From: an uncultured Pseudomonadota bacterium
Lineage (GTDB): Bacteria; Pseudomonadota; Gammaproteobacteria; Methylococcales; Methylomonadaceae
Reading direction: 5' to 3'
NCBI GenBank assembly: GCA_903904275.1
Contig: CAIVBX010000369.1
Coordinates: 1 to 6,096, forward strand
DNA length: 6,096 nt
A program made the position numbers and the translations under genes. Below are positions 1 to 5,865 of this stretch, in pieces (the first letter of the stretch is position 1; each line of letters starts with the position of its first letter). The notes under the pieces were generated by a model. That model ran no database searches and was not told the origin of the DNA. It worked only from the letters and a program-made list of their open reading frames with translations.

Positions 1-679
1 ATGCCTCATTTATATCAATAATCCGACTGTTTGTGTCTGTGATAACGATGGCATCAGTGCTACCTTCAAAAATTTTTGCCATTAAGCGCAATTCTTCTTC
101 GGCTTTTTTCCGTTCCGTAATATCTCTGATAATGACTAACCATTGACGTTGACATTTATAAACGGGTTTTCCTAATGTAAATTCAATCGGAAAGGTTGTC
201 CCATTTTTATGAAATCCATAAATAACAGGAAAGCCTGAAGGTTGTGAAATGTTTTCTTCAAGATGCAATTCGGGGGCAATTTCGTAAAAGGCTGGAATTA
301 AAGTGCTAATGTTGAGACCAAACAATTCATGTTCACCATAACCAAATAAAAGCGAAACAGCGGGATTAAAAGTTTCAATGATACCGTCTTCCGTAAAAGT
401 CAAAATACTTTCGGCGGCATTTTTTAAAATACTGCTATATTTTTCTTCAGATTCTTCAAGTTCAACTGCCAGTGCAAGTAATCCTTTATTTGTATCTGAA
501 AGTTCAATTTGCAATTGTTTAATAACATCAATGTTTTCACGAAATTTTTCTTTTTCTAATTCCTCCAATTCCATCATTAACATGATGATACCTTGATTAG
601 TTTCTTCAAGTTCATGTTCTAACTCTTCGATGATACGCGCTTTATCAGACAGAAGTTGTTCAAGTTCTTGTTTTTTCAT
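1..679 (-). CDS. Coiled-coil and PAS-domain sensor/signalling protein (N-terminal part; runs off the left edge)
   Basis: The first 226 codons are open from ATG at 679 to the window edge, so the output domain is not visible. Residues 1-80 are charged and helical, a probable coiled coil, and contain a motif twice: ELEETNQGIIMLMMELEE (23-40) and ELSDTNKGLLALAVELEE (59-76). A PAS domain follows at about 81-190, starting EEKYSSILKNAAESI and ending with the usual DITERKKAEEEL connector. A second PAS domain starts near 197 (MAKIFEGSTDAIVITD) and is cut at NEA. There is no signal peptide or membrane segment, so the protein should be cytosolic. Its ATG overlaps the upstream phosphatase stop as ATGA, and no strong ribosome site is seen, which points to coupled translation. 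By family habit such PAS pairs precede a GGDEF/EAL, histidine kinase or phosphatase domain; which one cannot be told here. Its place in the rsb operon suggests it is a stressosome output or second input. Confidence 0.85.
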   Translation of the reverse strand, partial: MKKQELEQLLSDKARIIEELEHELEETNQGIIMLMMELEELEKEKFRENIDVIKQLQIELSDTNKGLLALAVELEESEEKYSSILKNAAESILTFTEDGIIETFNPAVSLLFGYGEHELFGLNISTLIPAFYEIAPELHLEENISQPSGFPVIYGFHKNGTTFPIEFTLGKPVYKCQRQWLVIIRDITERKKAEEELRLMAKIFEGSTDAIVITDTNSRIIDINEA

Positions 680-1686
680 TTCACTATTACTATCGTTGCA
701 TCATCATGATTTTTTTGCATGACATTAAAAATTTCTTCCGAAATAACTTGTGCAGGATGATTTAAATAGGATGCAAAATTATTCCAATTCCAATGTGCTG
801 AAATACCGTCCGAATGTAACACTAACATATCACCAGAATGCCAATTATTTTCTGTCACAACAGGTGACGGAGCTTGTTTTCCAACAATGCCGCGTCGCAC
901 AAGAAATTTTGGCTTCTCATGTTTGTAGCTAAAAATTTTCGCTTCGATATTCCCAACACTTGCATAACGAAATGTACTTTTTTTCCAATCCAAAACCACA
1001 AGAGCCATTACTACGCCGCGAGTGGCAGAACACGCACGTTCAACACCTCGAAAAATATCTTGTAAAGGTGATTCCGCATGTCGTTCAATATATTGCCGCG
1101 CTGCATTAGCTGCGTGATTTGCTAAAACGCCATGTCCTACGCCATCAATCACACCAACTAATGTTGCACCATAAATGTTTTTGATAATAAATGTATCGCC
1201 ATTAGTTGATTCATTAGGCTTGGGACGTGAAAAAACTCCAAATTCAAATGGGCAGTGTTCACCATGATTAGAATTGTCATGCAACCATCGTTTGCAAACG
1301 ATTCGCGTACCTGTGTGGTTTTCGCGTTGCAAAATATCAAATTCATCCATCAATCGATTAACCGCTCCTAAACCCACACCTAATGTTCCCGAAGTCGAAA
1401 CACCATCTTTTAACGCGGTGTATTCATTAAAACCTTCGCCATCATCTTCAGCTTCAATCATGATGCCTTCACATTGCTCATTACAAACAGGTGAAATTGT
1501 AATGATTCCCCGTTTGGTATATTTAATAATGTTAGATGCGAGTTCACTTACGACAAGGCTGATTTCTTCTCGAGTACATTCATCGAAACCAATGTCATGT
1601 GCCATTTCTTTTGCAATACGACGAATTGCAATCACTTCGCCTGCATTGGAAATTACCATAAATTGGGATTCGATGTTAAAGGTCAT
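676..1686 (-). CDS. Two-domain stressosome protein: RsbT/RsbW-like ATPase fused to RsbX/SpoIIE-type PP2C phosphatase
   Basis: A 336-residue protein with two regulatory domains. Residues about 1-135 form a GHKL ATPase fold with an N-box (VSELASNIIKY, Glu48 and Asn52), a G1 box (EDDGEGF, 80-86) and a glycine-rich G2 lid (GTLGVGLGAVNRLMDEF, from residue 100). Residues about 145-336 are a PP2C/SpoIIE phosphatase. The metal-binding acids are all present: Asp164 (NGDTF), Asp181-Gly182 (GVIDGVGHG), Asp293-Gly294 (HSDGIS) and Asp328-Asp329 (HDDATIVIV). In Bacillus, RsbX dephosphorylates RsbS and RsbR and resets the stressosome; the position directly after rsbT suggests the same job. The added ATPase domain may also give kinase or anti-sigma-like binding, which is inference. 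I chose ATG at 1686: it overlaps the rsbT stop as ATGA and has a GGGGGCGAG ribosome site 4 nt upstream. An in-frame ATG at 1701 (341 residues) has no such site. The end overlaps the next gene by 4 bp. Confidence 0.9.
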   Translation of the reverse strand: MTFNIESQFMVISNAGEVIAIRRIAKEMAHDIGFDECTREEISLVVSELASNIIKYTKRGIITISPVCNEQCEGIMIEAEDDGEGFNEYTALKDGVSTSGTLGVGLGAVNRLMDEFDILQRENHTGTRIVCKRWLHDNSNHGEHCPFEFGVFSRPKPNESTNGDTFIIKNIYGATLVGVIDGVGHGVLANHAANAARQYIERHAESPLQDIFRGVERACSATRGVVMALVVLDWKKSTFRYASVGNIEAKIFSYKHEKPKFLVRRGIVGKQAPSPVVTENNWHSGDMLVLHSDGISAHWNWNNFASYLNHPAQVISEEIFNVMQKNHDDATIVIVK

Positions 1687-2096
1687 TTTGCTCGCCCCCA
1701 TTTTGTTATGGAGACAGTTGTTCCCATGTCTACATCGGATTTGATGGTCATACTATCCATTAACCGTTTTACGCCTGACAATCCCATTCCCATACTGCCT
1801 GCAGTTGTAAAACCCGCTTCGACAGCTTGGTTAATATCAGGAATACCAACACCAAAATCTTCAAATTCGAGTTGAATGCCAATTTGTCCAGGTTTATCGA
1901 GAATTTGCCAACGCATAACACCTTCACTTCCTGAATGAACATAAACGTTTCGCGCTAATTCAGATACCGCCGTTACAATTCGCGTCACATCGGTCATGCC
2001 AAAACCAGCTGCTGAAGTCACATTACGAATCAATTTTCGACAAGTAACAATATCACCTTCGGTTTGAATGGGGTTTTCGCCAGACTCATTTGTCAT
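1683..2096 (-). CDS. rsbT: RsbT-like serine/threonine kinase (stressosome switch kinase)
   Basis: A 137-residue single-domain GHKL kinase, close in length to Bacillus RsbT (133). The ATP-binding elements are intact: N-box SELARNVYVH with Glu46 and Asn50, G1 box EDFGVGIPDI (Asp80, Gly82, Gly84) and G2 box GSMGMGLSGVKRLMD (100-114). Known role of the family: RsbT is held on the RsbR-RsbS scaffold, phosphorylates serine and threonine in their STAS domains under stress, and is then released to activate a downstream partner. In Bacillus that partner is the phosphatase RsbU; no stand-alone RsbU is seen here, so the partner is unknown. The frame touches the rsbS stop: TAG, GTG and ATG follow one another as TAGTGATG. 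I prefer ATG at 2096 because a GGTG element lies 5 nt before it; GTG at 2099 would add one residue. The end overlaps the phosphatase gene by 4 bp (ATGA). Confidence 0.93.
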   Translation of the reverse strand: MTNESGENPIQTEGDIVTCRKLIRNVTSAAGFGMTDVTRIVTAVSELARNVYVHSGSEGVMRWQILDKPGQIGIQLEFEDFGVGIPDINQAVEAGFTTAGSMGMGLSGVKRLMDSMTIKSDVDMGTTVSITKWGRAK

Positions 2097-2098
2097 CA

Positions 2099-2467
2099 CT
2101 ACACCAATTTGAAATTGTCCGAAAAAATATCTAAAGCACGGTCAACATCAAGCGTTGAAATGGCTTTCCCCAAATGTAATCCTAGTTCCGTTGCTGTAAT
2201 GGCAACACATGGTTGCATTCCCGCAATAACCGTTTGTCCGCCCATTAACGCCACCATTTGAGTGGTTTCTGAAATGGTTCGAGCAAAAAAAGAATCCAAA
2301 ATGTTGACGTTTGAAATATCTAAAATCAACCCTTTTGACTGATATTTTTCAATTGCGTTTAACACTTTGGTTTGTAACTCGTGAATAATGTCATCGCCTG
2401 GTTCATCTGGCACGGTGACAAGTAGGATGTTTTTTAATTTGATAACAGAAAGCGTATTTTCATCCAT
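2099..2467 (-). CDS. rsbS: RsbS-like STAS-domain protein (stressosome scaffold/antagonist)
   Basis: A 122-residue protein made of one STAS domain, matching the usual RsbS length of about 120. The key site is visible: Ser59 in NILDSFFARTI. This is the same residue number and the same Asp-Ser-Phe context as the Bacillus RsbS serine that RsbT phosphorylates. The rest follows the STAS pattern: a central strand GLILDIS (46-52) and the AxMGGQTVIAGMQPCVA-like turn near 73-90. In the family, RsbS with RsbR forms the icosahedral stressosome core and holds RsbT; phosphorylation of the serine frees RsbT. The gene starts 10 bp after rsbR and has the strongest ribosome site of the operon. It ends at TAG, which shares one base with the alternative GTG start of rsbT. 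The acceptor serine is intact, so the switch should work. Confidence 0.95.
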   Translation of the reverse strand: MDENTLSVIKLKNILLVTVPDEPGDDIIHELQTKVLNAIEKYQSKGLILDISNVNILDSFFARTISETTQMVALMGGQTVIAGMQPCVAITATELGLHLGKAISTLDVDRALDIFSDNFKLV

Positions 2468-2472
2468 GTTAA

Positions 2473-2479
2473 CCCCCTT
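2473..2479 (-). promoter_or_regulatory. Strong ribosome binding site of rsbS, overlapping the rsbR stop
   Basis: On the minus strand AAGGGGG lies 5 nt (TTAAC) before the rsbS ATG at 2467. Its first two bases are the last two of the rsbR TAA stop codon. It is clearly better than anything before rsbR or rsbT, so rsbS may be translated at a higher rate than its neighbours (inference). Confidence 0.6.
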
Positions 2480-3407
2480 ATTCTTTCGACGAATCGATGA
2501 CTTTAATTGAAAGTTTATCCAGTGCGACTTTTAAACCTGAAGCCATTGTTGGGCGAGTTACAATGCCACTTAAATCAATGCCCAAATGCACTAATGTTTG
2601 AGCAATTACTGGACGAACGCCTGTAATAATCACTTGCGAACCTAATAATTTCACTGCGTTAATCGTATCGATTAAATGTTGTGCCGTCGCAGTATCAATT
2701 TGTGGTACACCTGTAATATCAATCAATGCCACAGGTGAGTTAGTGGTCACAATCGTTTCAAGCAAGCGTTCCATAAATTGTTGCGTGCGTGAACTGTCTA
2801 ACATTCCAATAATTGGTGCAGCGACAACACCTTCCCAAATTTGAATCACGGGTGTAGACATTTCTAAAATTTCTTCTGTCTGCCGCGAAATGACTTCATC
2901 AGTGGCATGAATATAAGCAGAAATTGCTAATTCTTGATCCAAATTGATAATTTTATACAATGCACTGAAAATCCCTTTTGCGGTGTCGGCATCAAATGCA
3001 GGATTACCGTAAATATGCGGAATAATGAGTTGCATGTAATAGCAATAGGTACTCATGTAAATACGCGGAGACAAACCAATGCGTTGATGCACAATCCCTA
3101 CTTTAATACGACTATTAAAGTATTCTTTGCCATATTCGCCAGATGTTAAATCAATGAAATACGACTTTTGCGCTAGTTTTAAACGCATGAGCGTCTTTTC
3201 ATCGCCAAGAAAACGTTTGGTTTCCGAAAACGTCATCAAATGCGAGTATAACTTTTCAACAAAAGTATCAGCGTATTCAACAGCAAATGGATGAAGTTTT
3301 TTTAAAAATTCAACATCTTTATCTGTGAAATCAACAAAACGTTTTTGTTCTGCCCAATTGTCAAAATTAGAAAGATATTTTGAATGTGAATGTTCCATAG
3401 ATTTCAT
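2478..3407 (-). CDS. rsbR: Globin-coupled RsbR-like stressosome sensor (heme globin domain + STAS domain)
   Basis: A 309-residue protein. Residues about 15-160 form a globin-coupled sensor domain. The signature VGIVHQRIGLSPRIYM (103-118) places the proximal heme ligand at His107; Tyr54 in EKLYSHL aligns with the distal-pocket tyrosine of HemAT-type sensors. A helical linker (about 161-185) leads to a C-terminal STAS domain (about 186-300) with ALIDITGVPQIDTATAQHLI, where Thr239 matches the phosphorylated Thr205 of Bacillus RsbRA. Thr185 in MSTPVIQIW may match Thr171, less surely. Bacillus RsbRA has a globin-like N-terminus that lacks heme; here the histidine is kept, as in the heme-binding RsbR of Vibrio vulnificus, so oxygen or another diatomic gas is the probable signal. 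It is cytosolic and first in the rsb operon. The start is ATG at 3407; ATG at 3398 (residue 4) is also possible, as neither has a good ribosome site. No convincing promoter was found upstream on this strand. Confidence 0.94.
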   Translation of the reverse strand: MKSMEHSHSKYLSNFDNWAEQKRFVDFTDKDVEFLKKLHPFAVEYADTFVEKLYSHLMTFSETKRFLGDEKTLMRLKLAQKSYFIDLTSGEYGKEYFNSRIKVGIVHQRIGLSPRIYMSTYCYYMQLIIPHIYGNPAFDADTAKGIFSALYKIINLDQELAISAYIHATDEVISRQTEEILEMSTPVIQIWEGVVAAPIIGMLDSSRTQQFMERLLETIVTTNSPVALIDITGVPQIDTATAQHLIDTINAVKLLGSQVIITGVRPVIAQTLVHLGIDLSGIVTRPTMASGLKVALDKLSIKVIDSSKE

Positions 3408-3512
3408 TATTGTTTGTTATTAAAGCGTGTAAGTTTAACATTTTTTATTATTTGACAGAATGTTTCACACCGCTCAAATTTTGTAAGTTACCACTACTTG
3501 CTTTATATCCTG

Positions 3513-3540
3513 TTGCATAAATCTGTCATATCGTTATAAA
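3513..3540 (+). promoter_or_regulatory. Candidate sigma70-type promoter of the osmC-speD pair
   Basis: TTGCAT (3513-3518) and TATAAA (3535-3540) are separated by 16 bp, and the coding start is about 52 bp downstream. The match is reasonable, but the surrounding 185-bp intergenic DNA is AT-rich, so chance matches are likely. A perfect TTGACA also occurs on this strand at 3452-3457, with only a poor partner (TCAAAT, 3474-3479). Confidence 0.4.
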
Positions 3541-3592
3541 AATTGTGTGATACCATTCGCAACATTTTTTAAATTCAACGAGGTATCAAACG

Positions 3593-4012
3593 ATGCAAGC
3601 AACAGTGAAATGGGTTGATGGCATGATGTTTTTGGGCGAATCTGGGAGCGGTCACACCGTTGTAATGGATGGCGCACCTGACCACGGTGGTCGAAATATG
3701 GGATTTCGTCCAATGGAAATGCTTTTAGTTGGTATGGGAGGCTGTTCTTCGTTTGACGTAGTTCAAATTTTGCAAAAAGGACGCAATAATTTAGTCAGTT
3801 GTACCGCTGAATTAACGGCTGAACGCGTTGATGCTGTACCTGCTGTTTTTAGCAAAATTCACTTACATTTTATTGTCAAAGGACATGATTTAAAAACCGC
3901 TGTTGTCGAACGAGCGGTGAAATTATCCGCAGAAAAATACTGCTCTGCGTCAATTATGTTGGGAAACGCAGGGGTAGAAATTACCCATGATTTTGAAGTT
4001 ATCGAGGTTTAA
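3593..4012 (+). CDS. OsmC-family protein, YhfA type
   Basis: A 139-residue protein of the OsmC/Ohr superfamily, close in length and layout to E. coli YhfA (about 134). The two redox-type cysteines of the family are present: Cys51 in VGMGGCSSFDVV, at the start of the long central helix, and Cys117 in AEKYCSASIML. The GFRPMEMLL segment (38-46) leads into the first cysteine helix as in YhfA-like members. Family members such as OsmC and Ohr reduce organic hydroperoxides with these cysteines, but the YhfA branch has no settled function, so peroxidase activity is only inferred. It should be a cytosolic homodimer. The ATG follows a CGAGG ribosome site (3579-3583) by 9 nt. speD starts 5 bp after the stop. 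The same yhfA-like gene next to speD is known in Pseudomonas (near vfr), so the pair is an old neighbourhood rather than a chance one. A third cysteine (Cys70) is not part of the motif. Confidence 0.9.
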   Translation: MQATVKWVDGMMFLGESGSGHTVVMDGAPDHGGRNMGFRPMEMLLVGMGGCSSFDVVQILQKGRNNLVSCTAELTAERVDAVPAVFSKIHLHFIVKGHDLKTAVVERAVKLSAEKYCSASIMLGNAGVEITHDFEVIEV

Positions 4013-4017
4013 AAGCA

Positions 4018-4818
4018 TTGAATACGAAATTACAATTACACGGCTTTAATAATTTAACGAAGTCGCTCAGTTTTAACATTTATGACATTTGTTACGCTCC
4101 TGCTGAACAGCAACAGGCTTATATTGAATACATCGATGAAGCCTATAACGCTGACAAATTAACGCAAATTCTTAAAAATGTTGCTGAAATTATTGGAGCG
4201 CAAGTCTTAAACATAGCTCGCCAAGATTATGATCCACAAGGCGCGAGTGTAACGATGTTAATTTCAGAAGGGGATTCGCCGCCACCGCCTAGCATGAATT
4301 CTCAATCACCAGGTCCTTTGCCAACAACGACAGTTTTAGGACATTTAGATAAAAGTCACATCACTGTTCACACTTATCCAGAAAGTCATCCCGATAATGG
4401 CATTAGTACGTTTCGGGCTGATATTGATGTTTCAACGTGTGGACGTATTTCACCTTTGAAAGCCTTGAATTATTTAATTCACAGTTTTGAATCCGATGTT
4501 GTCACGATGGATTATCGTGTGCGTGGTTTTACACGCGATATTGAAGGTAAAAAACATTACATCGATCACAATATCACTTCAATTCAAGATTTTATTGCTG
4601 TTGATACGCAAGAAAATTATCAAATGATTGATGTGAATGTGTATCAAGAAAACATTTTTCACACCAAAATGATGCTGAAAAAAACAGAATTGGAAAATTA
4701 TTTGTTTGAAAAAGAATGTGGTTTATCAGGTGAACTCAAAACCGAAATTGAACAAAAAGTTCATAAAGAAGTCACCGAAATTTTCTACGGGCGCAATTAC
4801 CGTCAAAATTACGGTTGA
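4018..4818 (+). CDS. speD: S-adenosylmethionine decarboxylase proenzyme (bacterial class with pyruvoyl cofactor)
   Basis: A 266-residue protein, next to 264 for E. coli SpeD, with long near-identical blocks (LHGFNNLTKSLSF at 7-19, NIARQDYDPQGASVT at 65-79, VDVNVYQENIFHTKM near 205-219). It decarboxylates S-adenosylmethionine to give the aminopropyl donor for spermidine synthesis. The proenzyme cuts itself between Lys112 and Ser113 (HLDKSHITVHTY); Ser113 becomes the pyruvoyl group of the larger C-terminal chain. The active-site cysteine is Cys141 (VSTCGRISP). The start is TTG at 4018: no ATG occurs in frame before residue 80, and the conserved N-terminus begins at once. A GAGG ribosome site (4004-4007) lies in the last codons of the osmC-family gene, 10 nt before the TTG, so the two genes are probably cotranscribed. 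One variable loop before the cleavage site carries four prolines in a row (88-91). Confidence 0.97.
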   Translation: MNTKLQLHGFNNLTKSLSFNIYDICYAPAEQQQAYIEYIDEAYNADKLTQILKNVAEIIGAQVLNIARQDYDPQGASVTMLISEGDSPPPPSMNSQSPGPLPTTTVLGHLDKSHITVHTYPESHPDNGISTFRADIDVSTCGRISPLKALNYLIHSFESDVVTMDYRVRGFTRDIEGKKHYIDHNITSIQDFIAVDTQENYQMIDVNVYQENIFHTKMMLKKTELENYLFEKECGLSGELKTEIEQKVHKEVTEIFYGRNYRQNYG

Positions 4819-4825
4819 TTGAAAA

Positions 4826-4858
4826 AGGTAGCGTTCCCGTTAATTTGGAACGCTACCT
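4826..4858. terminator. Bidirectional rho-independent terminator between speD and gpsA
   Basis: A perfect 12-bp inverted repeat (arms AGGTAGCGTTCC at 4826-4837 and GGAACGCTACCT at 4847-4858) with a 9-base loop sits in the 45-bp gap between two convergent stop codons. On the minus strand the stem is followed by a run of T (complement of GAAAAAG, 4821-4827), a classic terminator for gpsA. On the plus strand it is followed by TAAGTTTT, a weaker tail for speD. Confidence 0.88.
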
Positions 4859-4863
4859 AAGTT

Positions 4864-5862
4864 TTACGACTCTGCTTTTTGTTCGCGTGCTAATAAATTT
4901 TGAACCGCTTCACGCGGATTTAATCCTTCATAAAGCACTTTGTAAGTTTGCTCGGTAATTGGCATTTCAATCCCGAATTTTTGCGCTAACAAATACGTTT
5001 GTTTTGCCGCTGAAACGCCTTCGATTTCTTGTCCAATTTCAGCTTTCGCTTCTTCGCACGTTTTACCTTGCCCCAAAGCTAAACCAAATCGACGATTGCG
5101 TGATTGATTGTCAGTGCAAGTCAAAAGCAAATCACCCAAACCTGCTAAACCCATAAATGTATCGGGTTTGCCGCCAAGTTGAATACCTAGACGCATAATT
5201 TCACTCATGCCACGCGTAATCAAAGCCGCTCGCGTATTTGCACCAAAACCTAAACCGTCTGCAATTCCTGCAGCAATCGCCATCACGTTTTTAATTGCAC
5301 CACCGACTTCAACACCGGTTAAATCATCGTTTGTGTAAGCGCGAAAACGGTCACTGTGCAAAATTGTTGCAAGTTGCGAAGCAAAATCAGAATGCGTCGA
5401 AGCAATTGCAATGGCGGTTGGTAAATCTGCCGCGACTTCTTTTGCGAAGCTAGGACCTGAAACTAATGCTGCTGGCGTTTCTGAACCAAAAACTTCTGCC
5501 ACAATTTCATGCAATAAACCGCCGTTTTCTTTGTTAAAACCTTTTGTTGCCCATGCAATTTTTACGTTTTCAGAAACGAGCGGTTTTAATTTTTGCAGCG
5601 TGTCTTTAAAAGCGTGTGAAGGAACAGAAACTAAAATTAAATCACTAAATGCGGCGACTTCTGCCAAATCTGACGTAAGTTGCAAATTGTCGTTAAAAGG
5701 CAAATTCGGTAAATAACGATGATTTTCACGGTCACGTTTTAAATTTTCAATATGCTCGGGATTGTGTCCCCACAACAACGTTTGGCAACCATTTCGAGCT
5801 GCTAACATCGCTAATGCCGTTCCCCAAGACCCAGCACCAAGTACCGCTATTTTGCTTTTCAT
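4864..5862 (-). CDS. gpsA: NAD(P)-dependent glycerol-3-phosphate dehydrogenase
   Basis: A 332-residue cytosolic enzyme, the usual GpsA length. It reduces dihydroxyacetone phosphate to sn-glycerol-3-phosphate, the backbone for phospholipid synthesis. The N-terminal Rossmann domain starts with VLGAGSWGTALA (GxGxxG at 9-14), and VSVPSHAF (78-85) and WATKGF (104-109) are typical. SGPSFAKE (135-142) is the next conserved block. The C-terminal helical domain carries the catalytic lysine Lys191 in GGAIKNVMAIAAGI and the substrate-binding block GANTRAALITRG (207-218), then MGLAGLGDLLLTCT (237-250). All key residues are intact. The ATG lies 3 bp after the secB stop; no strong ribosome site is seen, so translation may depend on that of secB. 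The order secB-gpsA is the same as in E. coli. The hairpin after its stop should end the transcript. Confidence 0.98.
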   Translation of the reverse strand: MKSKIAVLGAGSWGTALAMLAARNGCQTLLWGHNPEHIENLKRDRENHRYLPNLPFNDNLQLTSDLAEVAAFSDLILVSVPSHAFKDTLQKLKPLVSENVKIAWATKGFNKENGGLLHEIVAEVFGSETPAALVSGPSFAKEVAADLPTAIAIASTHSDFASQLATILHSDRFRAYTNDDLTGVEVGGAIKNVMAIAAGIADGLGFGANTRAALITRGMSEIMRLGIQLGGKPDTFMGLAGLGDLLLTCTDNQSRNRRFGLALGQGKTCEEAKAEIGQEIEGVSAAKQTYLLAQKFGIEMPITEQTYKVLYEGLNPREAVQNLLAREQKAES

Positions 5863-5865
5863 AGT

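Noticed and set aside
378..596. A 72-codon serine-rich open frame on the plus strand
   Set aside because: It is the antisense shadow of the coiled-coil region of the PAS protein; the serine runs arise from GAA/GAT codons on the other strand.
1687..1701. Longer N-terminus for the ATPase-phosphatase from ATG at 1701
   Set aside because: There is no ribosome site before 1701, while ATG at 1686 has one and forms the same ATGA overlap as the next junction.
1274..1744. A 156-codon open frame on the plus strand
   Set aside because: It lies antisense to the phosphatase and rsbT genes, whose protein motifs are clear; the translation is serine- and isoleucine-rich with no recognisable fold.
3452..3479. 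Perfect TTGACA as a second rightward promoter
   Set aside because: The only partner at proper spacing is TCAAAT, a poor -10 element, so I did not list it as a feature.
3408..3500. Leftward promoter for rsbR
   Set aside because: Several weak hexamers exist (for example CTGTCA with TAAACT at 15 bp), but none stands out from the AT-rich background.
5411..5716. A 101-codon open frame on the plus strand
   Set aside because: It is fully antisense to gpsA, a highly conserved gene, and shows no domain or ribosome site.
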